From SAR92 clade bacterium H231 (lineage in GTDB: Bacteria > Pseudomonadota > Gammaproteobacteria > Pseudomonadales > Porticoccaceae): DNA of 64,000 bases. The notes under the pieces were generated by a model that was given only the letters and a program-made list of their open reading frames with translations, was not told the DNA's origin and did no database searches. Shown here piece after piece: positions 25,927 through 34,713 of the stretch. The DNA lies in assembly GCA_025153775.1 (NCBI GenBank), contig JAOALC010000003.1:558001-622000 (forward strand), in the 5' to 3' direction. Positions within the stretch are counted from its first letter, which is position 1, and every line of letters begins with the position of its first letter. A program made the translations under genes and the position numbers.

Positions 25927-25973
25927 CACTAGAGTCAGATTAAAAAACAAATAATAAGAAACTGAGGGGAACC

Positions 25974-27353
25974 ATGAGTATTGCCAGCCATAAGGAACTG
26001 CAAGCATTCTTAAAACAGTATCCTGAGATCACCATGCTTGAACTGCTGATGCCCGATTTAAATGGTATTTTGCGCTGCAAGCGTATTCCGGCAAGCGAGT
26101 TTGATAGCTTTTTAAATCATGGAGTTAAGGGGCCGGAATCCACAGTTCTGCTCAATGTATTGGGGGAGTTCTGCCAAGAGCTGGATTTTGTGATGGCCGA
26201 GGGTGACCCGGACAAGCTAATCTTGCCCGTGGCCAACAGTCTGGCGCCTATTACCTGGCTAAAGTCTGATACAGCCCAGATACTGGCTACTTTCGCCCAA
26301 TTGGATGGTGATCCGTCAGAGTATGACTGTCGCAATGCGCTGATTAATGCTCTTAAGCCGCTCTACTCTATGGGCTTAAAGCCAGTGGTCGCTACTGAGC
26401 TTGAGTTTTATCTGGTGGAGGCAGGCCCTGATGGGCTGCCCAAGCCAAAGTTAGGCAAGGTACCTGGTACCAGCACGGATCAGGTGGGTACTCAGTACGC
26501 TATGCCCGAAGATCTCTGGGATCAGGACGACTTTCTTGAAGATGTGCGGCGGGCCTGCGAGGCTCAGAACGTACCTATGACCACAGTGCACTCGGAATTT
26601 TCTCCGGGGCAGTATGAGATCAATCTGCACCATGTGGATGATCCGGTTGCCGCCTGTGATCACGGCATTCTGTTAAAGCGGATTGTCAAAGGCGTTGCTC
26701 GCCAGCATGGTTTGGCGGCCACCTTTATGGCCAAGCCCTTTACCGAACTTACTGGCAGTGGCCTGCATATCCATTGCAGCCTTTACAATGCCCAGGGAGA
26801 AAATATCTTCGCTGATCTAGATTCTGATCAGACGCCGGCTATCTCGGATAATCTGCGCTATGCGATTGGTGGCCTGGCCGAGACCATGGCTGAATCCATG
26901 GCTATTTTTGCTCCTAATGCCAATTCCTACAGGCGGCTTATTCCCGGCAATTTTGCGCCGCTGGCTCCCAACTGGGGCTACAACCATAGAGATGTCTCTC
27001 TGCGTATACCGGTTTCCGAGCACAGGGACCGCCGGGTTGAGCATCGGGTTGCCGGCGCTGACGCCAATCCCTACCTGGTAATGGCCGCCTTGGCCGCAGG
27101 TATTCACCATGGATTGACCCATCAGTGCGACCCAGACGAGATGATTGAAGAGGGTGAGGAGATGATCGAGGAGATTATTCTGCCGCGACTTTGGCCTCAG
27201 GCTCTGGATAAGTTTGATATGGCTGCAGTGTTGCCTAACTATTTAGGGGCCAAGTACTGCCGTATGTACGGCACGGTTAAGCGCGGGGAATGCGAGCAGT
27301 TTTCTGCCCAGGTTTCTAATATAGACTACAACTGGTATCTGCGATCAATGTAG
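25974..27353 (+). CDS. puuA: Gamma-glutamylpolyamine synthetase, glutamine-synthetase family
   Basis: This is a 459-residue glutamine-synthetase-fold enzyme. ATP- and metal-site segments are readable: VATELEFYLVEAG, HSEFSPGQYEINLHH, LTGSGLHIHCSL and the arginine-rich NYRHD-like RDVSLRIP. The open N-terminus (ELLMPDLNGILRCKRIP) and length fit PuuA/GlnA-like proteins rather than housekeeping GlnA. It should ligate glutamate to putrescine or another amine, the first Puu step. PuuB and PuuD homologues in the same locus support this. The gene starts 48 bases after the ligase stop with GAGGGGA before the ATG. Confidence 0.88.
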   Translation: MSIASHKELQAFLKQYPEITMLELLMPDLNGILRCKRIPASEFDSFLNHGVKGPESTVLLNVLGEFCQELDFVMAEGDPDKLILPVANSLAPITWLKSDTAQILATFAQLDGDPSEYDCRNALINALKPLYSMGLKPVVATELEFYLVEAGPDGLPKPKLGKVPGTSTDQVGTQYAMPEDLWDQDDFLEDVRRACEAQNVPMTTVHSEFSPGQYEINLHHVDDPVAACDHGILLKRIVKGVARQHGLAATFMAKPFTELTGSGLHIHCSLYNAQGENIFADLDSDQTPAISDNLRYAIGGLAETMAESMAIFAPNANSYRRLIPGNFAPLAPNWGYNHRDVSLRIPVSEHRDRRVEHRVAGADANPYLVMAALAAGIHHGLTHQCDPDEMIEEGEEMIEEIILPRLWPQALDKFDMAAVLPNYLGAKYCRMYGTVKRGECEQFSAQVSNIDYNWYLRSM

Positions 27354-27480
27354 TTAGCCTCAGTTTAGCACTCAACTATATGGCTATTTAGTTGGCTATA
27401 TAATGATTTAAGCAACTGGGGTATAGTGCTGAGAAATCATAATAAAGCTTATAAAAGTGGCTGGTTAATAAGGTTTCCCC

Positions 27481-28734
27481 ATGAAAATTATTGCTACCGA
27501 TATCCTTGATAATAGAGAGAAAATGACGGCAATGGCCAGTGCCCAGCTAGAAAAGCCGGGCTTTGCCATAAACCCCTATTTTTACCGCTCCCATGTCACC
27601 TATGAAGCGGAGCTAGAGCATATTGTTTTTAAGAGCTGGCTGTATGCCGGGCATATCAGTCAGGTCGCTAAAAATGGTGACTACTTCTTGTTCGATGTAG
27701 GCGAGGACTCGATCATTATCAGCCGCGACAATAAGGGCCAGATCGGTGCTATGCACAATATCTGTCGCCACCGCGGAGCCAGGGTTTGCGAAGAGCCCAG
27801 CGGTAATCGCAAAGCCTTTATCTGCCCCTATCACGGCTGGGCCTATGGCAATGATGGCCATCTAAAATCTGCCCGGGAAATGGACCAACTGGAGGGCTTT
27901 AAGTGCGAGGACTATGCCCTTAAGAAAGTGCGCTTTGTAGTCTTTCAGGGCATGATTTTTATTAACTGCGACCCGAATGCTCCGGACTTTATAGCGCCGC
28001 TGGAGAATATCAGCAGACAGCTGGGCGCCTACGATCTCGAGAATGCCAAGGTGGCTGAGCGCAAGACCTACAGAATTAATGCCAACTGGAAGCTGGTGCT
28101 GGAGAACTATCTGGAGTGCTATCACTGCTCCAGTTCCCATCGCCAGTACGCCAAGCTGCATACTCTGGAAGCGCCCTCCGAAAAAGTAAAACCGATCAAT
28201 CAAGCCATGTGGGCCAGAGCTGAGGAGCTTACCGGTGTGGCGGGTATTGCTGAGGAATACTATGGCTACTACAACGATGCCACCGCCTTTGGTGCCTGTT
28301 CCTATACCAGTCGCTACGCACTCTACGAAGGCTTTAAAACAGGTAGTCGCGATGGCCAGCCCGTCGCGCCATTAATGGGCAATATGCAAGGCTATGATGG
28401 GGGCGCCGGTGATTTTCAGATGGGTCCTCTAACCTTTATGCTCAACTACCCAGATCACTGTGTGCTCTATCGCTTTATTCCTCGAAATCTGACTGAAACC
28501 GATATGGAAGTAGTCTGGTATGTCAATGGAGATGCAGTTGAGGGCGTGGATTATGAGGTGGAAAAAGTCACCTGGCTCTGGCACCACACCAGCCTTGAGG
28601 ATGAATATATTATTCTGCGTAACAATGAGGGGGTGAACTCCAGGTTCTTTGAGCCAGGGCCCTATCATCCGGAATACGAAGCTACATTGATGGAATTTAT
28701 CAGCTGGTACCTGAAAGCGCTGTCATCAGCTTAA
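27481..28734 (+). CDS. Rieske-type non-haem iron oxygenase, alpha subunit
   Basis: This 417-residue oxygenase has a Rieske 2Fe-2S site C95-X-H97-X17-C115-X2-H118 (ICRHRGARV, CPYHGW). The mononuclear iron site has H215 and H220 in ENYLECYHCSSSH, with E212 near the bridging-acid position. The class includes glycine-betaine, choline, carnitine and stachydrine oxygenases, which remove N-methyl or N-alkyl groups, as well as aromatic dioxygenases. The setting among amine genes favours an N-dealkylating role. No ferredoxin reductase partner is encoded in the window. A 127-base gap with its own possible leader precedes it. Confidence 0.88.
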   Translation: MKIIATDILDNREKMTAMASAQLEKPGFAINPYFYRSHVTYEAELEHIVFKSWLYAGHISQVAKNGDYFLFDVGEDSIIISRDNKGQIGAMHNICRHRGARVCEEPSGNRKAFICPYHGWAYGNDGHLKSAREMDQLEGFKCEDYALKKVRFVVFQGMIFINCDPNAPDFIAPLENISRQLGAYDLENAKVAERKTYRINANWKLVLENYLECYHCSSSHRQYAKLHTLEAPSEKVKPINQAMWARAEELTGVAGIAEEYYGYYNDATAFGACSYTSRYALYEGFKTGSRDGQPVAPLMGNMQGYDGGAGDFQMGPLTFMLNYPDHCVLYRFIPRNLTETDMEVVWYVNGDAVEGVDYEVEKVTWLWHHTSLEDEYIILRNNEGVNSRFFEPGPYHPEYEATLMEFISWYLKALSSA

Positions 28735-28767
28735 CCTGTCAGTCTAAACCACAGGTAGAGAGAAACT

Positions 28768-30051
28768 ATGTTTTTAAAAGCCACAGCAGATACCAGAGAG
28801 CACGCAAAGTCCTATTACGCTGCATCCGCCAATTGGCAGACTGACTATCCTGAGCTGGAAGGGGATATAGAGGTTGATGTGGTAATTGTGGGTGGCGGCT
28901 TTAGTGGTGTTGCCACCGCCCTAGAGTTGGGGGAGCTAGGCTACAAGGTGGCCCTGTTAGAGGCCAATCGCATTGGCTGGGGCGCCTCTGGCCGCAATGG
29001 TGGGCAGATTATTGGAGGCTATGGCCAAAACCCCAGTGCATTTAAAGCCAATATCGGCAGCGAAGGTGTTGAGGTCGTGGAAAATATGGGAGTGGAGTGC
29101 GTTGAAATTATCAAGCAGCGCATCGAGAAATATAAGATCGACTGCGACCTAAAATGGGGTTACTGCGAAGTGGGACTAAGAAAGCGCCACTTAAAGGACT
29201 ATAGGGAATGGGCAGACAAAGACCCGAAGATTCAACTGCTCGATCGCGATGAGCTTAAACAGTATATAAATTCAGATGTTTATCTGGGCGGCTATTACCG
29301 GGAAGATTGGGGCCATATTCAGCCGCTTAATCTCTGTATTGGCGAAGCCAAGGTGGCAGAGTCTCTGGGTGCGTTGATTTTTGAACAGACCAGGGTCACC
29401 GGTATTACCTATGGCGAAAATCCCGCCGTACAGACCGAAAAAGGCTCAGTGCGTGCCAATCATGTGATCCTCTGCGGCAATGCCTATATGGGCAATCTGG
29501 TGCCCTATCTGGATGCTCGAGTACTGCCTGCCACCAGCTGTGTTATAGGCACAGAACCATTAACTGAAGAGCAGCTACAGCAAACTATGGTGCGCGATGT
29601 AGCTGTTTGTGACTCGCGAACGGCGTTGGATTACTATCGGCTTTCAGCGGATAAAAGACTGCTATTTGGGGGGCTCTCCAATTATTCTGGCCTCGACCCC
29701 ACCAATGCCACAGAGATTATGCGCGCAAAAATGCTCAAGGTATTCCCCAGCCTCAAAGAGGTAAAGATCGACTACAGCTGGTCTGGCCGAATGGGTATTA
29801 GCCTGCGTCGTATGCCCCAAATTGGCCGTATCAAAGATAGCAATGTGCTGTATATCAGTGGCTATTCTGGTCATGGGGTGGCGCCCACCCATATGACGGG
29901 ACGTATTCTTGCCGAGGCGGTGGATGGAAATACCCAGCGCTTGGATATTATGAATAAAATGTTCCATCTGCCCTGGCCCGGAGGCAAATTACTGCGCAGG
30001 CCCGCTATGGCCATTGGCATGATGTACTATAAAACCCTCGACCGGTTTTAG
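28768..30051 (+). CDS. puuB: Gamma-glutamylputrescine oxidase-like FAD enzyme
   Basis: This 427-residue protein belongs to the DAO/PuuB family of FAD oxidases. The N-terminus SYYAASANWQTDYP closely resembles that of E. coli PuuB. It is followed by a Rossmann motif (VVIVGGGFSGVATALELGEL) and by LEANRIGWGASGRNGGQI, the flavin-contact region. The C-terminal segment ISGYSGHGVAPTHMTGRILA closes the FAD site. It should oxidise the gamma-glutamyl amine made by PuuA, releasing an aldehyde and hydrogen peroxide. The partner aldehyde dehydrogenase PuuC is not present in this window. Confidence 0.9.
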   Translation: MFLKATADTREHAKSYYAASANWQTDYPELEGDIEVDVVIVGGGFSGVATALELGELGYKVALLEANRIGWGASGRNGGQIIGGYGQNPSAFKANIGSEGVEVVENMGVECVEIIKQRIEKYKIDCDLKWGYCEVGLRKRHLKDYREWADKDPKIQLLDRDELKQYINSDVYLGGYYREDWGHIQPLNLCIGEAKVAESLGALIFEQTRVTGITYGENPAVQTEKGSVRANHVILCGNAYMGNLVPYLDARVLPATSCVIGTEPLTEEQLQQTMVRDVAVCDSRTALDYYRLSADKRLLFGGLSNYSGLDPTNATEIMRAKMLKVFPSLKEVKIDYSWSGRMGISLRRMPQIGRIKDSNVLYISGYSGHGVAPTHMTGRILAEAVDGNTQRLDIMNKMFHLPWPGGKLLRRPAMAIGMMYYKTLDRF

Positions 30052-30136
30052 TTTGAGCCAGCGCCCAGTATGCAGCCCTGGAATAGACCGCTTTTTCTAT
30101 AGAGAGATCTCCTTTTAAGCTATAAAGGCAAATAAA

Positions 30137-31522
30137 GTGAAAAGTGATAGCTACAGAGATAAGTACAATCAGCACCTCCTGCACCCCTGGGGTGATCTGT
30201 CGGCACTGGGCGAAGATGACTCCAGCTCGGTAATTGTAAGGGGCGAGGGCGCCTATATCTTCGATGCCGAGGGTAATCGACTATTGGACGGTCCAGCAGG
30301 CATGTGGTGCATGCAGGCAGGCTATGGTCGTCGTGAGATTGCCGATGCAGTGGCCGAGCAGATGATGACCCTAAGCTATGCCACTACCTTCTCATTGATT
30401 AATAATCGCGAGGTGGAGCTGGCTCAGCGCATTGCTGCCCAGACCCCAGGTGACCTCAATCGTATTTACTTTACCACTGGTGGCTCCACTGCTGTAGACG
30501 CGGCCCTGCGCCTCTGCCAGTTGGCTAGCAATATCCAGGGTGCGCCTCAGCGCAAACAGATTCTTACCCGAGAAAAAGCCTACCATGGCAGTACCTATCT
30601 CTCCGCCTCAGTCACCGGCAAAGAGCGGGATAAAACCGCTATGGATACGATTCGCGAAGGTGTGCATTTTTTATCAGCTCCCTGCCATTACTACTATCCT
30701 CAGTTTGAGACCGAAGCAGCATTCTGTGATTTTCTGATTGCTGAGCTTGAGGAGAAAATTCTTGAGATAGGCGCGGAAAATATTATGTGCTTTATCGCCG
30801 AGCCAATTCTGGCCAGTGGCGGGGTGATTGTGCCCCCGGCAGACTATCATCAGCGCTGCTGGCAGATGGTCAAAGGCTATGGCATTACCTATATAGCCGA
30901 TGAGGTGGTCACCGGGTTTGGTCGTCTGGGCCACTGGTTTGCTTCGGAAAAGGTATTTGGCATAGTGCCGGATATTATTATCTTCGCCAAAGGCGTGACC
31001 TCAGGTTATATCCCCATGGGTGGCTATGCGGTGTCAGATCAGTTTATGGCAGAGATCAGTGGCGACAATGCCGATGGCTGTCTGTACTCCAATGGCTATA
31101 CCTGGTCTGGTAATCCGGTGGCCTGCGCTGCCGCTCTGGCCAGCTGGGATATTCTGGAAAAGGAAAATCTGCTGCAGAATGTGCTGGAAGTGGGGCCCTA
31201 TTTTCAAGAGCAATTGCGAACCCTGGCAGAAAACCCACTGGTGGGCAATGTGCGCGGCACAGGGTTAATGGCTGCAGTGGAGATGACTATACAGGGCCTA
31301 GATGAAGAGGACCTGCTGGAAAAAGACTACGCGATCGGCGAGATGGTAGATAGCCACTGTCAGCGACTGGGGCTGCTGGTGCGGCCCTTTATCAATATCT
31401 GTATTATTTCACCGCCGCTAATTATTACCAGAGCCCAGGTGGATGAGTTGGTGACGGCTCTGCGCGAGGGTTTGCGGCTGACTCTGGAGGATCTGCGCGA
31501 GCAGGGTATCTGGGTCGACTAA
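30137..31522 (+). CDS. Class III aminotransferase, putrescine/omega-amino acid type
   Basis: This 461-residue PLP enzyme has the class III signature YIADEVVTGFGRLGHWFASE, with the aspartate that holds the pyridine nitrogen. The Schiff-base lysine lies in IIFAKGVTSGYIPMGG. It resembles SpuC-type putrescine:pyruvate aminotransferases and related omega-transaminases. It would convert a diamine or omega-amino acid to an aldehyde. The start is GTG at 30137. It gives the locus a second amine-removal route besides glutamylation. Confidence 0.88.
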   Translation: MKSDSYRDKYNQHLLHPWGDLSALGEDDSSSVIVRGEGAYIFDAEGNRLLDGPAGMWCMQAGYGRREIADAVAEQMMTLSYATTFSLINNREVELAQRIAAQTPGDLNRIYFTTGGSTAVDAALRLCQLASNIQGAPQRKQILTREKAYHGSTYLSASVTGKERDKTAMDTIREGVHFLSAPCHYYYPQFETEAAFCDFLIAELEEKILEIGAENIMCFIAEPILASGGVIVPPADYHQRCWQMVKGYGITYIADEVVTGFGRLGHWFASEKVFGIVPDIIIFAKGVTSGYIPMGGYAVSDQFMAEISGDNADGCLYSNGYTWSGNPVACAAALASWDILEKENLLQNVLEVGPYFQEQLRTLAENPLVGNVRGTGLMAAVEMTIQGLDEEDLLEKDYAIGEMVDSHCQRLGLLVRPFINICIISPPLIITRAQVDELVTALREGLRLTLEDLREQGIWVD

Positions 31523-31564
31523 AAAATAAACTGGGCGTCAGCCCAGGTGATAGAGAGATGAGAT

Positions 31565-32485
31565 ATGTCCGATAACAAGCCGATTGATAGCTACTCCATG
31601 TTTGCCAATGTCCAGAGTTACCTGGGCCTGCCTCTATCCCGCGATATAGATAGGGCAGATTTAGTGGTGCTGGGTATTCCCTATGATTTGGCGACTACCG
31701 GCCGGGCTGGAACCCGCCACGGCCCCCAGGGTGTGCGACTGGCATCGGGCAATCTGCGCTGGGAAGAGAAGCGCTGGCCCTGGACCTTTAACGCTATGGA
31801 TCGGTTAAATGTGGTTGACTATGGGGACCTGGAATTTGCGCCAGGTGAGTCTCAGTCGATGATCGATACTGTGGTCAACACTGTAGGCGGCATTCATGCC
31901 AAGGGTAAAAAAACCCTGAGTATTGGTGGTGATCATTTTGTCACTCTGCCTCTGCTCAGGGCGATACATCAGCAACGTGGCCCTCTAGCTCTGGTGCATT
32001 TTGATGCCCATACAGATACTTACAAAGAGAGCTCGGAGTTTGATCATGGGGGCATGTTTTATTTTGCGCCCCAGGAGGGTTTGATTGATCCAGCCCATTC
32101 TATACAACTGGGGATTCGTACCGAATATAACCCAGAGGATCATCAGTTTGAGGTGATTGACGCAGCGGCGGTCAATGATATGGCTGCTGCGGATATTGTC
32201 GCTGCCATTAAGCGGCGAGTTGGTGATATGCCGGTGTATCTGACCTTTGATATTGACTGTCTGGACCCGGCCTATGCGCCCGGTACTGGAACCCCGGTGG
32301 CCGGTGGTATTACCAGTGACAAAGCATTAAAAATTATTCGCGGCCTGGTGGGCTTAAATCTGGTAGGCGCAGATGTGGTGGAGGTGGCGCCCTCCTATGA
32401 TCATGCCGAAATTACGTCTCTGGCCGCCGCGACCCTGGGTCTGGAGCTGATTTATCTGATGGCCTCCCTCGCTGGGCAGGAGTAG
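31565..32485 (+). CDS. speB: Agmatinase, ureohydrolase family
   Basis: This 306-residue enzyme has all manganese ligands of the arginase fold: H124 (GGDHF), D147, H149 and D151 (DAHTD), and D229 and D231 (FDIDCLDP). The segment FDHGGMFYFAPQEGLID is closest to agmatinase, which makes putrescine and urea. Guanidinobutyrase and other ureohydrolases share most of this pattern, so the exact guanidino substrate is uncertain. It follows the aminotransferase gene in the catabolic series, feeding putrescine into it. Confidence 0.9.
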   Translation: MSDNKPIDSYSMFANVQSYLGLPLSRDIDRADLVVLGIPYDLATTGRAGTRHGPQGVRLASGNLRWEEKRWPWTFNAMDRLNVVDYGDLEFAPGESQSMIDTVVNTVGGIHAKGKKTLSIGGDHFVTLPLLRAIHQQRGPLALVHFDAHTDTYKESSEFDHGGMFYFAPQEGLIDPAHSIQLGIRTEYNPEDHQFEVIDAAAVNDMAAADIVAAIKRRVGDMPVYLTFDIDCLDPAYAPGTGTPVAGGITSDKALKIIRGLVGLNLVGADVVEVAPSYDHAEITSLAAATLGLELIYLMASLAGQE

Positions 32486-32489
32486 AGAT

Positions 32490-33599
32490 CTATAGCGCTA
32501 GAGAGTACTTGTAGAATTCACTATCTCGCCTGTAGCCAAGAGCCTCATAGAGCCCCTGAGCATTGATATTATCTATGGCGGTCTCCAGATCAATACGCGA
32601 TGCACCGCTTTCCAGGGCCATGGTTTTGGCCCGATTCATCAGAGCCTTGCCCACGCCTTGATCGCGCTTGCTGCTGTCTACAAAGAGATCATAGAGCACC
32701 CAGATCGCCGAGGCCTCGACACTGCAAAATGTTGAGTACAGCTGGGTAAAGCCAATGGCCTTTTTATCTGCACTTTCATTATCCCAGGCGATAAAAATAG
32801 TCGAGCTCTGGGTCTGTATGCGTTGTTTAATATACTGGTGGGCCAGGCTCAGATCAGCTTCTTCTTCATAAAACTGACGGTAGAGATCGAATAGCACTGC
32901 CAGCTGCTCCAGATCATTCAGGCTGGCTTGAGTTATATGCACTGGACTGGTTTCAGGGTCGGTGCTGGCACTATTTTGCTCAGGCATCTGATAGCACCAG
33001 GGAAATATGCTGGCGAGAAAGCTCTGGCATACCTGGCGCGCATCGTCGCGGTCATAGTCTTCACCGGCAAAGAGGATTTCTTTCCACACTTCATCGGTAA
33101 TTCCTGAGATGGCATTGGCAATGGCCCGCGCATTGATCTGCGCCTGCTTATTGGCTTGATTAATAATCTGCTCACAGAGATTGAGAATCAACTTAAAGTT
33201 TTGTTTATCCAGGTTGCCCCTGATGCGCTGATAGTCCTCGCGGCCGCGACTCTCTGAGTCAAAGGCGTGCCATACAGCCATTTTGCGGTGCTCGGTAATC
33301 TCTGGGTCGAGAGAGGCGTCAATAATGGCCGCTAGGCGTTTGGCTGGGTCTGGCCCCGCCTGCTGAAGCGCCTGAGCCACGCCGCGATCAAACTCTTCAG
33401 AGACAAAATTAAGAGTTTCCAACAGCAATGTCTCTTTGCTATCAAAGTAAAAATTTACCGTGCCCGCGGTTAATCCGGCAATAGAGCTGATTTTAGCCAG
33501 AGTTAATTTAGACAGGCCAAACTCGGCAATCGCGGTAATAGTGGCATCAATTAAAAGTCGCCGTCGCTCTTGATGTATAGCTGGATTGGTAGTCGACAT
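32490..33599 (-). CDS. TetR-GNAT fusion regulator
   Basis: This 369-residue protein joins two domains. Residues about 1-195 form a BetI-like TetR regulator, with an HTH at about 30-55 (SKLTLAKISSIAGLTAGTVN then FYFDSKETLLLETL) and a ligand domain. A Ser/Thr/Pro linker spans about 195-215. Residues about 215-369 form a GNAT acetyltransferase, with acetyl-CoA loop RDQGVGKALMNRAK and end motif NINAQGLYEALGYRRDSEFY. It may sense and acetylate a polyamine. It is divergent from puuD and convergent with speB, five bases away. GTTTAAA repeats just upstream of its ATG are candidate operators. Confidence 0.85.
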   Translation of the reverse strand: MSTTNPAIHQERRRLLIDATITAIAEFGLSKLTLAKISSIAGLTAGTVNFYFDSKETLLLETLNFVSEEFDRGVAQALQQAGPDPAKRLAAIIDASLDPEITEHRKMAVWHAFDSESRGREDYQRIRGNLDKQNFKLILNLCEQIINQANKQAQINARAIANAISGITDEVWKEILFAGEDYDRDDARQVCQSFLASIFPWCYQMPEQNSASTDPETSPVHITQASLNDLEQLAVLFDLYRQFYEEEADLSLAHQYIKQRIQTQSSTIFIAWDNESADKKAIGFTQLYSTFCSVEASAIWVLYDLFVDSSKRDQGVGKALMNRAKTMALESGASRIDLETAIDNINAQGLYEALGYRRDSEFYKYSLAL

Positions 33600-33620
33600 G
33601 GGGGCAGTTATGCTCCTGTT

Positions 33621-33665
33621 TTTAAACTGGTTTAAATGCCTGTTTAATTACTTGTACGTTTAAAT
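33621..33665. promoter_or_regulatory. GTTTAAA half-site cluster, candidate operator
   Basis: Positions 33621-33636 form the perfect palindrome TTTAAAC-TG-GTTTAAA. Two more half-sites, GTTTAAT (33642-33648) and GTTTAAA (33658-33664), follow with 12- and 16-base steps. They lie 22-65 bases upstream of the TetR-GNAT start codon. They are the best candidates for autoregulatory binding in the 296-base region shared with puuD. No strong -35/-10 pair was found. Confidence 0.5.
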
Positions 33666-33895
33666 AATGGTGCTTACCATAGACCCTGACAAGTTTTATC
33701 ACAATAGGGTTTGATTAATCGGAGGCTCCCTCGGCCTGAAAATTATCTGATCTATTCGGTAGAGAAAAACCGCAGGCAGCTAAGGGCCTATTTCGCCATG
33801 GCCTGCGCTATACCCAGGCTATAAGAGCACAGCGATGATGTGCTTGTATTTTAGTAACAGATAGGTCTAATAAGGACCATTAGGAGAGATTAACT

Positions 33896-34660
33896 GTGAG
33901 CCACTCAGCAGCTATGCCATTGGTAGCGGTAACCGCAGATCGCGCCTTAAATGGTGCTCATCAGTACCATTCTGCCGGAGAAAAATATTTAACCGCGGTG
34001 ATCGAGGGTGCTGGCTGTATGCCTGTGATACTTCCGGCGCTCGGTGATCAGGGGAGTATCGACAGTATTCTAAACCCTATCCATGGTGTGCTACTAACCG
34101 GCGGCTATAGCAATATTGAGCCCCACCATTATGGCCAGCGGCCGGCTCCCGGCGACGATAGCCGGGATGCCCAGCGCGATAAAACCAATCTGGCATTAAT
34201 ACCCCAGATTATTGCTGCCGGAATACCTGTATTAGGTATTTGCCGCGGTCTGCAAGAACTCAATGTGGCCATGGGTGGCACATTGCATCAGCGGGTCTAT
34301 GAAATTGACGGCATGCTAGATCATCGTGAGGATAAAACTGCTGCGGTGGAGGTTCAGTATGGGCTGGCCCATGCCGTTAATGTGCAAGCTAATGGGCTGT
34401 TAGCCTCTATAACGAGTGATACTAAGCCAATGGTTAACTCGGTGCATGGGCAGGGTATTGATCAGTTGGCTGAGGGTCTGACTATTGAAGCAGTGGCAGA
34501 GGATGGTCTGGTTGAAGCCGTGTCGGTCACAGCGGCCAAGCAATTTGCCCTGGCGGTGCAATGGCATCCGGAATGGCAGGTGCGCAATAATGATTTCTAT
34601 AGAGCAATTTTTGCAGCCTTTGGCGATGCCTGTCGGGACTATTGTGCAGAGAAGAGTTAA
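33896..34660 (+). CDS. puuD: Gamma-glutamyl-GABA hydrolase, class I glutamine amidotransferase fold
   Basis: This 254-residue hydrolase has the catalytic C116 in VLGICRGLQELNVAMGG and H224/E226 in AVQWHPEW. The oxyanion region is VLLTGGYSNIEPHHY. Its length equals that of E. coli PuuD. It frees GABA and glutamate from gamma-glutamyl-GABA, the last step of the pathway begun by PuuA. It starts with GTG after AGGAGA. It is divergent from the TetR-GNAT gene and may be controlled by it. Confidence 0.92.
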   Translation: MSHSAAMPLVAVTADRALNGAHQYHSAGEKYLTAVIEGAGCMPVILPALGDQGSIDSILNPIHGVLLTGGYSNIEPHHYGQRPAPGDDSRDAQRDKTNLALIPQIIAAGIPVLGICRGLQELNVAMGGTLHQRVYEIDGMLDHREDKTAAVEVQYGLAHAVNVQANGLLASITSDTKPMVNSVHGQGIDQLAEGLTIEAVAEDGLVEAVSVTAAKQFALAVQWHPEWQVRNNDFYRAIFAAFGDACRDYCAEKS

Positions 34661-34713
34661 AGCGCGCAGCAGCGAAAATTAAGTGGCCTAAAATAATAAT
34701 AAGCGAGGCGTCG

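Noticed and set aside
25926-25960. CTGAC/GTCAG hairpin after the CoA-ligase gene as a terminator
   Set aside because: The following run is A-rich, not T-rich, so it would not terminate the plus strand. The PuuA-like gene follows closely.
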